Positions 29,992 to 39,469 of a DNA stretch of 64,000 bases are shown here, one piece after another. Numbering within the stretch: position 1 is the stretch's first letter; each line of letters begins with the position of its first letter. The notes under the pieces were generated by a model. That model was not told where the DNA came from and searched no databases. It was given only the letters and a program-made list of their open reading frames with translations. Source of the stretch: Kalmanozyma brasiliensis GHG001. Taxonomy: Eukaryota; Basidiomycota; Ustilaginomycetes; Ustilaginales. Where the stretch lies: positions 558,001 to 622,000 of the forward strand of contig NW_015961959.1 of assembly GCF_000497045.1 (NCBI RefSeq). Reading direction: 5' to 3'. A program made the position numbers and the translations under genes.

Positions 29992-32900
29992 TCATCGCTG
30001 GAGACTCCTCCACAGCGCGCTCTGCTGAAAATGCCATCCGTCATCGGGGACGCTGAACACGTGATCCAGCAGTCGTTGCGCCGTAGGTCGTTTGGCAGGA
30101 TCGACCTCGAAGCAGTTCTTCAGGAAATGCGCCGCTTGCTTGCTCAGCTTGACATCCGATGGGATCGGAGGCGCCTTGCGTTCCGCACCGATCTTGAACA
30201 TCGCTTGCACCGCCTCGTCGTCGCTCCACGGTCGACGACCGGCAAACATCTCCAACACGACGCAGCCGAGAGACCAAATGTCGATCTTGGCACTGTACCC
30301 CTTTTTGCTGAGCGAAACCACTTCGGGCGCCATCCAGAAGATTGATCCTTGCAAAGACATGTTTTCGACATTGCCGTAGATGTCGTCCGACCGACGTACC
30401 GTGCCAAAATCGGAGATCTTGCAGATGCCCTCGAAATCGACCAGGATGTTGTCCGCTTTCAGATCGCGATGCAGGATGCCCTTGCTGTGCAGATACGCCA
30501 AGCCGGACAGGATCTGATGCAGGAACGACTTGATCGTGGGCTCTTCGAACTTGCCGTGCTTGCGCAGGCAGCTGCCGACCGACCCACCGGGAACGTACTC
30601 CAGAAAAATACTCAGGAATGTCGTCGTCTCTTCGAAGCCGAGGTACGAGACGATGTGCGGGTGGTCCAGGTCTTTGAGTGTTTCGATCTCGGACTTGAGC
30701 GCGGCGACGACGGATTTTTGGCGCGAGTCTTCGCGGTCGCTGGCGGTTCGGGGCAATTCGACTTGCTTGACCGCAATCATCTCACCCGTGGTTGCGTTGA
30801 GCGCCAGGTAGACGCGGCCGTAAGTGCCCTTGCCGATCAGGTCACCCTTGACCCATTTGAACACGGGTTTGGGCGACGCCGTGTCCGAGGACGGCGACTC
30901 GGCTTGCGTTGCCGATGCAGGCGCAGTCAGCTCTTGTCCGGGCGTCATCTCGACCACTTTGGTGCCCCATAGCTTGGTGCTTCGTCGACGAAGGAGGCCG
31001 TCGCCCGTTCCGGATCCCGGTGCTGCGGGTCTCCTGTCCATGATCTTCTTGCGGTCCTGTGCGACGAGTCGGATCGACTTCTTGTGACGGCTGCGTTGGC
31101 CGAACGCCTGCTGCGGTCCAAGGGACGACACGCTCGGCGGGCTGGAGGCAATCTCGGCGGGGCCGTCCGACCGCGGACTGTTGACCATGGGGCTCTCGGG
31201 GACAGCCGCCGTGTCCAGCAGAGGCTTGTCGAGGTCGTGCTTCGGGAAGAAGTCATCCAGGTTCTCGTACAGCTGCTCCGGCGGGGGACGGAACGCCCAG
31301 TCGTCGTCTCTGCGTGCGAACGAGTTGCTGCGCGTGATGCCGCCGCTGTTGATCGCCGAGGAGAGATGCGAAGAGCTGGTCCGAGGAGAGCTGCTCGTGG
31401 GCGGCAGATCCGAACTGACAATCGTCGGACCCGTGGCAGGATCGATCGTCAGCTTCAACTCGGGCCTCGTTGACAAACCAGACGATGTCTGAAGCAGGGT
31501 GCCCTCGCCCGGCAGCAGGGTGCCGTGACTCTCCGAGGACTGCTCGTCATCTCCGCCCAGCCGCAAGGGCAGACGCGGTGCGTTGACGTCCGAGTCCAGT
31601 GGCTGCGCCCATGTCCCAGACTCGCTCTCGTCGTCATCAAAGTTGCCAAAGGATGCGACCGTGCCATTCTCCTCCGGCGCCAAACTCGGGCTCGAGGCGC
31701 GCGGTGGCCCAAATCTGGACGACGAGGAGCCTTCCGTGGTTTGCGGTCGTGTCGGTCCTGGCGTGCCCGAATCCGCTCTGACCGTATCGCCATCGCCGCC
31801 ACTGCTACCGCTGATGGCAGTGCCAGACACCGTGCCCTCGGCATTCGGATCGATGGAACGCCAAAGCTGGGCCCATTCGCCAGCACGCAACGTGTCCTCG
31901 TCCTCCGACTTACGCACGTGCTCGCCGAGCGCGCTGTAGGCGTTCGAGGAAACTGGACGGGACGGATCGGTCGGCGTCGTGGCTGACGAGTCCGGGAGAC
32001 GAGGCAGAGGGCGAACGTGCTCAAGTTCGTCGTCGGCCAGCTCTCGCTCTGCATTGCCAAAGGAGGACCGGGGCTCGCCATTGGCAGGTTTGGCCGAGAT
32101 GGGTCCACTCTGGGAACTTCTCGCCGAGGTTGGGGCACTGAACGAGTCCTCGATCGAGGTGCGACTATTGCGGCCCTCAATGGATGGGCGCCGGTGCTGA
32201 GAGCTACCTTGACTGGAGAAGGACGAGCCAGATGAGCGCTCGGATGTGTTCGTTCGCACAGGTGGATCTCGCCGATGACTTTCGGGACCCGACATGGCGC
32301 CTGCCGAATGGGGCTGCTGCTGCTGGTACTGCTGCTGAAATGTCGGTCCGCGTCCTGCCGACGAGCTTGCGGACTGTGGCCTCGCTTGTGGACTGGCAAG
32401 GCCTGGAGGGGAAGCAGCGTAGCTGTCGTGTGCGCTGCGCAATGGCTGTGTCGGAGCTTGGTTGTGAGGATAAGGGTGATGGTGCGGTCGCGGCGAGGGC
32501 TGGTGATGCGGGTTCGGTACCGCAGATCCGTTGTAGCTCGGACGCTTCTGCATTTGAGGAGCTCCCGGTGCATTGGCGTAGTTCGGCATGCCCGTGTACT
32601 GACTCTGCTGAGCAGGCTGGCGCGGATCGCGAGGGCCATAAGAAGGACCCGGCGGGTGGGCATGGCCGGTTGGGTAGGGATGGCCTGGCGATCCCATCGG
32701 AGTATGACTACGAATCACTTCCTGTGTTCGCAAAGTCTGCTGCACCGTCATACCAGGCTCCAAGCGGCCGGCCTGCATCTGGAACTCGGAAACCTGTCGT
32801 GAGCTTGACGCGGGGAAGTAGCGCGTGGCGAAAGGGTCTTCGCGCGTCCGATACGGAGAAGCCACCGCTGGGTTGGGTGGACCGTAGGGTCTGTAGGCAG

Positions 32901-35763
32901 GATGTTGATGCATGGGCGGTGGCTGATCATGGTAAGAGTACGGACGCGGCGTGAGCGAAGCCTGCATTGCGCTGGCACTCATTCGAGGATCATGGCCGTG
33001 ATACGTGTTGAAGTTCGGGCCCGGACCAGCAGCTCGCGTTCCAAATTCGTTGCCATACCCTGGACCCATGGGCCGAGACACGGCTTGCCCGTATGGCTGG
33101 GTTGCATAAGCCGGCTGTCCGGCGTAAGAGGGAGGTGCGCTGAACTGAGGGCGGCCCATCATGTTGGGAGGACGCGCTTGCATCAATGGAGCAGAGGGCG
33201 GAGGCTGACCGTGGAAGCGAGTTTCCCCTTGTCCTTGGCCAGCATAAGCATTCGGCAGAGGCGGCGATCGCATCTGAGGGGTACTCGACATCCTCATTGG
33301 ACCATGGTCCTCCATGTGGTGACCGCTGGGAATGGCCGCCTGCGCACTGCGATTCCGCTGCAACAGACGAGGATCAGGCCCCGGGACGGGCTCTACGGTC
33401 GCTCGTCCGCTGGGCAGCATTTCCGAGCTGTATTGTCTGTGCGAAGAAGCACCCTCTCGAGCGCCTGGGCCAGCAGGAGCTGCGGTAGAAGGTCTCAAGA
33501 TGGCTGGTGCTGGATATCGGCCGTCCCGATCCATGCCGGCCTGCTTGCGTACTTCAGCCTGCGTCGTCATCGAAGGCACGTGGGCAGTGGGCTGCACGGC
33601 TCGATGCAGATCGTCCATGCTCTTTGCGTTGTGCAAGGTCAAGGCTGGCGTCCCCTGCTGTCTCGCAAGCCCGCGAGCGCCGTCGTCGGACCGCTCTTGC
33701 CTGTGGCCAGAGCTGTTCGCTGCAGATGCGTTAGAGGATCGCTCGCCGTAGAATTCCGAGTCGGGACGGGATGTCTCAGCGTCATGGTGACTCTGACGGC
33801 GGCCTCCGCTGGCAGCAGAGCCTGGAGCCGTAGGGACGTTCGCAGAGATCGAGCTGGAGCGCTGGGTGACCACTACAGAAGGGGCTCCCTCGCTCGCTGA
33901 GCCACCCTGCTTTCCGGACGACTCATTTGCCGAGCTGTCGCCCGAGGACGCAATGGACCTACGATCTTGCAGTGCACCTTGGGATCCAGCATTCGAGCCA
34001 GATTGCGTTGGCGAGCGCAAATCATCCATCGGCGGAGCACTCGGCAGAGCTCGTCTGGCCGTAGCTTTAGATCGCGTCAGGCTGCTTGCTGAATTGCGAT
34101 TGGATCCCTCGTGGCTCCCGTCCGCGCCGAACATCTCGGGATGAACCAAAGCATCGCTCATTGAGCTCTTCGAGGACTGACTCTCCGTTCGGAAGTGCTG
34201 GCTCGTGGCCGAGCCATTGCCGGACGTCCTGCGAACGTCGTTGAGCGCCCTTGGCGACACAGCAACCGAAGTTGGAGGTGGCATGGCTCGCACCGTCGAA
34301 TTGGACGGCGGCGCTGTTTGCTGCACCAAGAACTTGAGCGTGCCACGATCATCGCCCATCTGTAAGCACAGGACGAGCAGGACATCGTCACTGACCACAG
34401 GACCGGACGCTTCCGATTGACCGATCTCGGTGCGGAACAATTGGAAGCTGGCGTGATCTGCGTCGTAAAGGTGGAGCTTGGCAAACATCCTTTCCTTGAT
34501 CGCGTCCGCCGAGTCGACGCCCGAGATGTCCACAACCGAGAATCGCTCGTTGTCGTCGGTGACTTGAATCAAAACACGTTCGAACGCGCTCGAGACCCTT
34601 CGTTGCGCGGCGGAACTTCTTGACCCACTGGCTACTCTGGGCGAATCGCCAGAGGTCGAGCCCAGACCTTGCGAGCGTGGCGACTCTGCAGCAAGATACG
34701 GGAGCTCCTCCCTCTCTTCTTGCTGAGCCGCGCTGGGAGACGGCAGTTGCGCGGAAACGGAGGAATATGCAGGGGCCGACGGCGCAGGCTGCGACGTGGT
34801 CAAGTTCGCTGGTGTCTCTCCACTCGGCGTCGCCGGGGTACGGCATTCGGACTCGGTGGTTGTCGACAGTGCGGGGGACGGCTGAGATGTGAACGATTCG
34901 GACGGCGACCTTCGGGTGGTTTCGAGCGTCTCGACCAAGTCAGGATCCAGTCCGAGGTGAGGCGAGGTTTGACTGGCAGAGCAACGGGCGTGCGAAGCTG
35001 AGGTGGGGTGCTGCTCCGAGGTGGCCGTGCGCGTGTGGTGGACCTTACGTCCGATACGCTCCCAGACGTTGCCAACATGTTCCAAGACGCTGCTAGGCCT
35101 CCTTGCTTTGCTCGCGGAGCTCTCTGCGTCCTGAGACCTGAAATTGGTGGAGATCGACAGATTGCCTGGAGAAGAAGGACGCAAAGAGGCAAAAAAGCCT
35201 CCGCTGCTCGGTGGCTTGCTGGACAAAGTGGGTGAGATGGGCGCAGTGGAGGAAGCAGGTGGGCTGGTCGCAAGTGTACCACCAGAGGACTGACGCGTGG
35301 TCTGGATATCACGGTTCGAATCGAGCGGCATCGGCGGCGACCGTGAGCTGGCAAGTAGGGCCGATTCGATGGGCGCACCCGTGAAGGTGATGGTTGGACT
35401 GGTGGCAGATGAGCGATTTGGCGGTTTGAAGTAGTGTTTTGTGAAGTAGGATGGCGACATGGAGCGTTCTGGGCTCGTGGTGTGGCCGTGATGAGAGAGG
35501 ATCGAAGCTGCGTCTGCCGAGGCAGTCTCGGAGGGCGTGTCGCCGTTTGCGGCTGGAGCAGTAGCGTTGGAACTGGTGGAGCGTAGCTTGGCCATGTCCG
35601 GTGCCGCGGCGGTTGTTGAGCTGCGAAGAGGGTGCTGTTCCTCCGGCGACTTGGCATTTGCATTCCAGTTGAGATAGGAATCGGTGCTAGAATGCAATTG
35701 CCATTTGGAGTCATGGTCCGCGGCGCTGGGACTCGTGACGAGCGAGTCGGGATGGAACGACAT
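29992..35763 (-). CDS. bck1: Bck1/Mkh1-type MAP kinase kinase kinase of the cell wall integrity pathway
   Basis: A single exon of 1923 residues. A long Ser/Pro/Gln-rich regulatory region carries one folded island at about 394-480 (VLIQVTDDNERFSVVDISG ... GTLKFLVQQ), a ubiquitin-like or RA-like fold typical of fungal Bck1. The kinase domain runs from about 1634 to 1905: glycine loop GKGTYGRVY, lysine in IAVKQVELP, catalytic loop HRDLKADN near 1763, DFG in DFGTVRR near 1784, and APEVV. All catalytic residues are present. The STE11/MEKK subfamily feature DLIGKGTYGRVYLALN and the size favour Bck1 over Ste11, which would carry a SAM domain (none seen). It should act below Pkc1 and above an Mkk1/2-type kinase in the cytosol. 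It converges on the APSES regulator, though shared regulation is not shown. Confidence 0.88.
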   Translation of the reverse strand: MSFHPDSLVTSPSAADHDSKWQLHSSTDSYLNWNANAKSPEEQHPLRSSTTAAAPDMAKLRSTSSNATAPAANGDTPSETASADAASILSHHGHTTSPERSMSPSYFTKHYFKPPNRSSATSPTITFTGAPIESALLASSRSPPMPLDSNRDIQTTRQSSGGTLATSPPASSTAPISPTLSSKPPSSGGFFASLRPSSPGNLSISTNFRSQDAESSASKARRPSSVLEHVGNVWERIGRKVHHTRTATSEQHPTSASHARCSASQTSPHLGLDPDLVETLETTRRSPSESFTSQPSPALSTTTESECRTPATPSGETPANLTTSQPAPSAPAYSSVSAQLPSPSAAQQEEREELPYLAAESPRSQGLGSTSGDSPRVASGSRSSAAQRRVSSAFERVLIQVTDDNERFSVVDISGVDSADAIKERMFAKLHLYDADHASFQLFRTEIGQSEASGPVVSDDVLLVLCLQMGDDRGTLKFLVQQTAPPSNSTVRAMPPPTSVAVSPRALNDVRRTSGNGSATSQHFRTESQSSKSSMSDALVHPEMFGADGSHEGSNRNSASSLTRSKATARRALPSAPPMDDLRSPTQSGSNAGSQGALQDRRSIASSGDSSANESSGKQGGSASEGAPSVVVTQRSSSISANVPTAPGSAASGGRRQSHHDAETSRPDSEFYGERSSNASAANSSGHRQERSDDGARGLARQQGTPALTLHNAKSMDDLHRAVQPTAHVPSMTTQAEVRKQAGMDRDGRYPAPAILRPSTAAPAGPGAREGASSHRQYSSEMLPSGRATVEPVPGPDPRLLQRNRSAQAAIPSGHHMEDHGPMRMSSTPQMRSPPLPNAYAGQGQGETRFHGQPPPSAPLMQARPPNMMGRPQFSAPPSYAGQPAYATQPYGQAVSRPMGPGYGNEFGTRAAGPGPNFNTYHGHDPRMSASAMQASLTPRPYSYHDQPPPMHQHPAYRPYGPPNPAVASPYRTREDPFATRYFPASSSRQVSEFQMQAGRLEPGMTVQQTLRTQEVIRSHTPMGSPGHPYPTGHAHPPGPSYGPRDPRQPAQQSQYTGMPNYANAPGAPQMQKRPSYNGSAVPNPHHQPSPRPHHHPYPHNQAPTQPLRSAHDSYAASPPGLASPQARPQSASSSAGRGPTFQQQYQQQQPHSAGAMSGPESHRRDPPVRTNTSERSSGSSFSSQGSSQHRRPSIEGRNSRTSIEDSFSAPTSARSSQSGPISAKPANGEPRSSFGNAERELADDELEHVRPLPRLPDSSATTPTDPSRPVSSNAYSALGEHVRKSEDEDTLRAGEWAQLWRSIDPNAEGTVSGTAISGSSGGDGDTVRADSGTPGPTRPQTTEGSSSSRFGPPRASSPSLAPEENGTVASFGNFDDDESESGTWAQPLDSDVNAPRLPLRLGGDDEQSSESHGTLLPGEGTLLQTSSGLSTRPELKLTIDPATGPTIVSSDLPPTSSSPRTSSSHLSSAINSGGITRSNSFARRDDDWAFRPPPEQLYENLDDFFPKHDLDKPLLDTAAVPESPMVNSPRSDGPAEIASSPPSVSSLGPQQAFGQRSRHKKSIRLVAQDRKKIMDRRPAAPGSGTGDGLLRRRSTKLWGTKVVEMTPGQELTAPASATQAESPSSDTASPKPVFKWVKGDLIGKGTYGRVYLALNATTGEMIAVKQVELPRTASDREDSRQKSVVAALKSEIETLKDLDHPHIVSYLGFEETTTFLSIFLEYVPGGSVGSCLRKHGKFEEPTIKSFLHQILSGLAYLHSKGILHRDLKADNILVDFEGICKISDFGTVRRSDDIYGNVENMSLQGSIFWMAPEVVSLSKKGYSAKIDIWSLGCVVLEMFAGRRPWSDDEAVQAMFKIGAERKAPPIPSDVKLSKQAAHFLKNCFEVDPAKRPTAQRLLDHVFSVPDDGWHFQQSALWRSLQR

Positions 35764-37000
35764 GCTGGTGTCTATGCAATTGAGATGGAGGAGCCAAAGT
35801 TAGGGGCCCATGGGTCGCCTGTCCACGGAGAACACGGGGCGGACTGCGCCCCTGGGATGTTGGATGTCCTGTTTCCAGCAGCTCGGGCTAGCTCACGTGC
35901 TTTCGGTCGCCTCTAGAGCTGTGTATGTAACGACGGCATTCGTGAGCGCAGATTGGGGTTGACGATAAGGCGTCTGTGAGATTGGTTGCCGGTGATGTCA
36001 GCGCGAGGCTGGAAGAGAGGCAACGACTGTGAGGATGGCCAACGCGAGCTATTCCAAATGACCGCCAGTCGCGACGGCAAAGGGGAGGTGTTGCGATGCA
36101 GAAGATATGCGAAGTAGCTCAGACGGCTGACAGAATCAGAAGCACTCTGCCGAGGGAATGAGGCCTAGATTGTGAAGGCAAAGCGGCGGTGACGAAAGAT
36201 ATGCAGCCTCGGAAGAAGGAAGCTCGACTGAAAGATGCGCAGAGCTCGAGTGCCTTGCGGTTCGAGGCGTCCTTGTCGCAGTGAGCAGGAGAGACAGAAT
36301 GTGCAGCGGAAGTGGAGATCCCGTTGGCGCTTCCGACCACGATGGAAAGCTGGGCGACGTCTGTGTGGGCTGGGCGTATGCGGCGGCTGCGATGGTGACT
36401 CGTCGTTGCGTCGTAAGGGAATCAAAGTGGTTGATCACGGCGATGGCGGCATAGAGAGCAGTCGAGAAGCAGACGACGAAGACGTTGAGATGGCCGAAAG
36501 CAGCTATGAGTAGCAGCTGAGTCCTATTCACCCGCAATGGAAGGGCAAGACGATGATGATGGAGGAGAATGAAGACGAGCAAAAGCGTGGGTGTGTGGAT
36601 GAGCTGAGACTGACAGGCTGCCGAACGCACGCACGCACGCTCAACGCACACTTGCCCGCCTCACTCCAACTTAATCACTCCAGCGTCCAGTGCCGCTTTG
36701 ATGATATCGCGGTCTGCAGGCGGCTCAGCTTTGGTCGCGATTCTAAAACAATTTTCCAATTCCGGCTACGCCTTCGAGAAATCGAAGCCTGTCACAGAGC
36801 CAGAAAGCTGACCCTCGATGATCGTCTTCAGGTGTCATCCTCCAGCCTCTTGTTTTCAGCTCTCACTGCTCTGAACAGGACACTCGTCCCACAATCTATC
36901 TGTCGGCAATGGTGGACAGGGTATATAAATGAAGCATGGCATCGATGAGGGTACGAATATGCCGAGAAGTTGTGTAGGTGAGGATCGTCACGGTGCTAAC
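35764..37000. other. Intergenic region upstream of bck1
   Basis: 1.24 kb between the bck1 start and the 3' end of the LIM gene, both on the minus strand. It should hold the bck1 leader and promoter. Several frames exist on both strands but none has family motifs or good start context. A TATATAAA on the + strand at 36922-36929 points towards the LIM gene from its 3' side. Confidence 0.5.
36922..36929 (+). promoter_or_regulatory. Orphan TATATAAA facing the 3' end of the LIM gene
   Basis: A textbook TATATAAA lies 72 bp beyond the LIM stop codon and is oriented so that transcription would run antisense through the LIM gene. No plus-strand coding frame with good support follows. It may be a chance match, part of the LIM polyadenylation region, or an antisense promoter. 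Confidence 0.25.
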
Positions 37001-39469
37001 TTAGCGGAGACTGTGCAGCATTGTCACGCGTTTCTGAGCACGCAGGTCGAGCTGTTCCTGGCCTGCTTGGGCAAGTCGTCGTCCGATCTTGTCTGCATGG
37101 CGCTCGCAGAGACGCTGACCACCCACCATGTAGTAGTCCGCCAGCTGTTCGAGGCATTCTCCGCTCTTGGAGCTGCTGTACTGACAGCTGAAGCAGTGTG
37201 GATGGAAGCGGTCGCCCGTGTCCGTCTGGCGGCAGTCGCCCTCGATGCCGCCATCGCACTCGCGGCATACGCTGCCGTTCAAGCGATGGTAGTGACGCGA
37301 ACAGTACGGCTGGTTGTTGAAGACGTAGAAGGTGCCATCCGTGAAGGGAGCCTCGCAAGCCGCGCACGAAAAGCAGCTTCGGTGGAAGACGCCGCGAAGC
37401 GCACCGTCCGACGACTTGACAGCCCCCTTTTCGACGATGAGGTTGCACTTGCGGCACTTGGGCAGGTAGAGCTCCTTCCAGTCTCGCGCGCAGAGCAGCT
37501 TGCCGTCGCGCTCGACAAACGGCGTTCGACTCGACGAAAGCGAGCAATCGCAGACGCAGCACCGTTTCGCCGCCCTCTCCTTCTTCTTCTTGTCCTTCAA
37601 CTTGAGAGCTTGCAGATGCCTCGAGCGCTCCTTCTCGCGCAAACGTTGCAGCTCCAGCTCGAGCACCTGCTCCCGATCCGACTTGGATGCGTCCGTCGCT
37701 GCCCTGGGTCGCGGGGCGCTGCTGTCCCCCTTGCTTGGAAGGTCCGTCAGTGTTCGGTTCAGCCATTCCGGGCTTTCCGTCAGATCCTTCATCATCTCTT
37801 CAATTCCGCTCAGGTCGACACGACCGCGTTGGCGAGTCGGCTTCGACGATGCGTAATCGGTCGCGCTTTTCGTCGACGTCGTTTTGACGTCCTCTTCGAA
37901 ACGCTCGTAACTCGAGCTAGGCGTGATGTCGGCAGTGAGCGCTCCGGCGAGCTTCCGAGTCGAGCCCGTTCGCCCGGACAACCCAGTGCCGCTCGATGAG
38001 GCCGACGAGAAGGAATCCATCTTGACGTGCTGGACGTCCGATGGACCGAGCGCGCGGACACGCGGCAGCGTCGAAAAGGGACCCGGCGGACTCTTGGCCG
38101 ATTTGGACCTCGAAAGATCTTCCACCGGGGCGCTCTGCTTCGACAGGTCCGACGTCGTCGCTGCTCTTGGCAATGGTGAGGCCATGAAGTCTTTCTTCTT
38201 GGCCGCCCTCTGCTCTTCGATCATCTTTCGCCGTGCCGCTGCTGCGTCGGCTTGCGAGTCGCTCGACGAGCGCTGAATCGAGGGAGGTGGGAGCGGCGAG
38301 GCAGAGCCTGGCTGTAAACGCGCATCGACTGCGTCAGACGGGCTAGACGACGTGAATGGCGAAGAATGGTTTGCCGCTGGAGCGCCAAATCTGCGGACGG
38401 TGCGTGCCTTTGGCGTTTCCTCCTCGTCGTCGTTGACCCGACGGGAATCGCTCTGCACTGCAGTCTGAAAGAGAGCGGGACTTACGGGCGCAGACCCACC
38501 GACGAGACTGTCATATCGATCAAAGAAGAAGGGCGAGCGTGGCGTAGCGAGAGGCGGAGACGAAGTGGTTGAGGAGAGCGTGGAGCTGCTCAGGGAGCTC
38601 GGCAATTGAATTGACAGGAGTGGGGGTCTGGACGAAGTCGTAGACTGGCAAGAATGACTGGCAAGCTCCTCGAAGTCGAGCTTCTCACCGCAGTCGGCGC
38701 ATTTCGCCTTGGGCAGCTCGGGCTCGAGAACCGTCGCGCGCGCGATGGTGAATGACGCGTCTGTAGAGGTATCGCCCACTGTCGCCGAGGTCGAATCAAA
38801 GATGAACTCTTCGTAGTCGTCCTCGTAGATGGTGCACCGCTCTGCCACTTTGGTATGTGCCATCGGTGTCGAGCGGCTGGATCCCTGTGCATCTACAGGC
38901 CTGAGGTGCCCGTTGCGAGAATACTGGGAGTCGCCGCTGTGAGCATAGGCTAGACTTGCCGTGGAATCGCTGGTCGAAGACTCGAGACTGTCGGAGCGCA
39001 GTACCCCTCTGCTGCCTGCCTCTCTAAGCGCCGAAGAGGAAGGAGCAGCAGCTGCTACCCTAGATTGAGGCTGGTTCAGACTGCTGTGATGATCATTCCG
39101 TTCGAGCTGACGGTAACTCTGTTGAGGAGATCTGTACCCTGTCCTCTGCCACTCATCGCTCGACACTGTCGGTAGAGGCAGAGTTGCCTGCCGTGGAGAC
39201 GGACTTTGATAGTAGCCCTGGCTAGAGCCAGGTGTTGCGGCAGACGAAAGTCCGTATTGATTGCGTGCATCGTATCCTTGAGGGAAGGCACGATCAAGCG
39301 AGGGCTTGACGTCGCGACCGTACGCGCCGTCTTGAGAGCCACGGTGAGGGTACGGCTTCGGCTGGTACACGTCTTGCATGAACCTGCGAGCGCCGAAGCC
39401 TGCAAGGTTGTCTGCCCCGCTGATACCGGCTGATGCGGCCACAGACCTCTTCGGATGGTAGTGGGTCAT
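37001..39469 (-). CDS. Paxillin-like LIM-domain protein (Pxl1 type)
   Basis: A single exon of 822 residues. The first 600 residues are Ser/Pro-rich and disordered; within them a partial zinc finger, KCADCGEKLDFEELASHSC, sits near residue 255. The C-terminal 190 residues carry LIM-type zinc pairs: CCVCDCSL near 633, CRKCNLIVEKGAV with HRSCFSCAAC and CSRHYH (a full LIM domain), then CRECDGG with HPHCFSC and CERHADK (a second, slightly irregular LIM). LIM domains bind proteins. Fungal Pxl1 localises to sites of polarised growth and the cytokinetic ring and links to Rho GTPases. A short helical LELQRLREKERSRHLQALKL precedes the fingers. A four-LIM Rga-type protein is less likely because no RhoGAP domain is present. 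It sits upstream of the MAPKKK in the same direction, with 1.2 kb between them. Confidence 0.8.
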   Translation of the reverse strand: MTHYHPKRSVAASAGISGADNLAGFGARRFMQDVYQPKPYPHRGSQDGAYGRDVKPSLDRAFPQGYDARNQYGLSSAATPGSSQGYYQSPSPRQATLPLPTVSSDEWQRTGYRSPQQSYRQLERNDHHSSLNQPQSRVAAAAPSSSALREAGSRGVLRSDSLESSTSDSTASLAYAHSGDSQYSRNGHLRPVDAQGSSRSTPMAHTKVAERCTIYEDDYEEFIFDSTSATVGDTSTDASFTIARATVLEPELPKAKCADCGEKLDFEELASHSCQSTTSSRPPLLSIQLPSSLSSSTLSSTTSSPPLATPRSPFFFDRYDSLVGGSAPVSPALFQTAVQSDSRRVNDDEEETPKARTVRRFGAPAANHSSPFTSSSPSDAVDARLQPGSASPLPPPSIQRSSSDSQADAAAARRKMIEEQRAAKKKDFMASPLPRAATTSDLSKQSAPVEDLSRSKSAKSPPGPFSTLPRVRALGPSDVQHVKMDSFSSASSSGTGLSGRTGSTRKLAGALTADITPSSSYERFEEDVKTTSTKSATDYASSKPTRQRGRVDLSGIEEMMKDLTESPEWLNRTLTDLPSKGDSSAPRPRAATDASKSDREQVLELELQRLREKERSRHLQALKLKDKKKKERAAKRCCVCDCSLSSSRTPFVERDGKLLCARDWKELYLPKCRKCNLIVEKGAVKSSDGALRGVFHRSCFSCAACEAPFTDGTFYVFNNQPYCSRHYHRLNGSVCRECDGGIEGDCRQTDTGDRFHPHCFSCQYSSSKSGECLEQLADYYMVGGQRLCERHADKIGRRLAQAGQEQLDLRAQKRVTMLHSLR

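Noticed and set aside
36929..37999. 356-codon plus-strand frame over the LIM gene
   Set aside because: The opposite strand carries zinc-binding LIM motifs; the plus frame has Ala/Arg/Leu shadow composition, despite the TATA box upstream.
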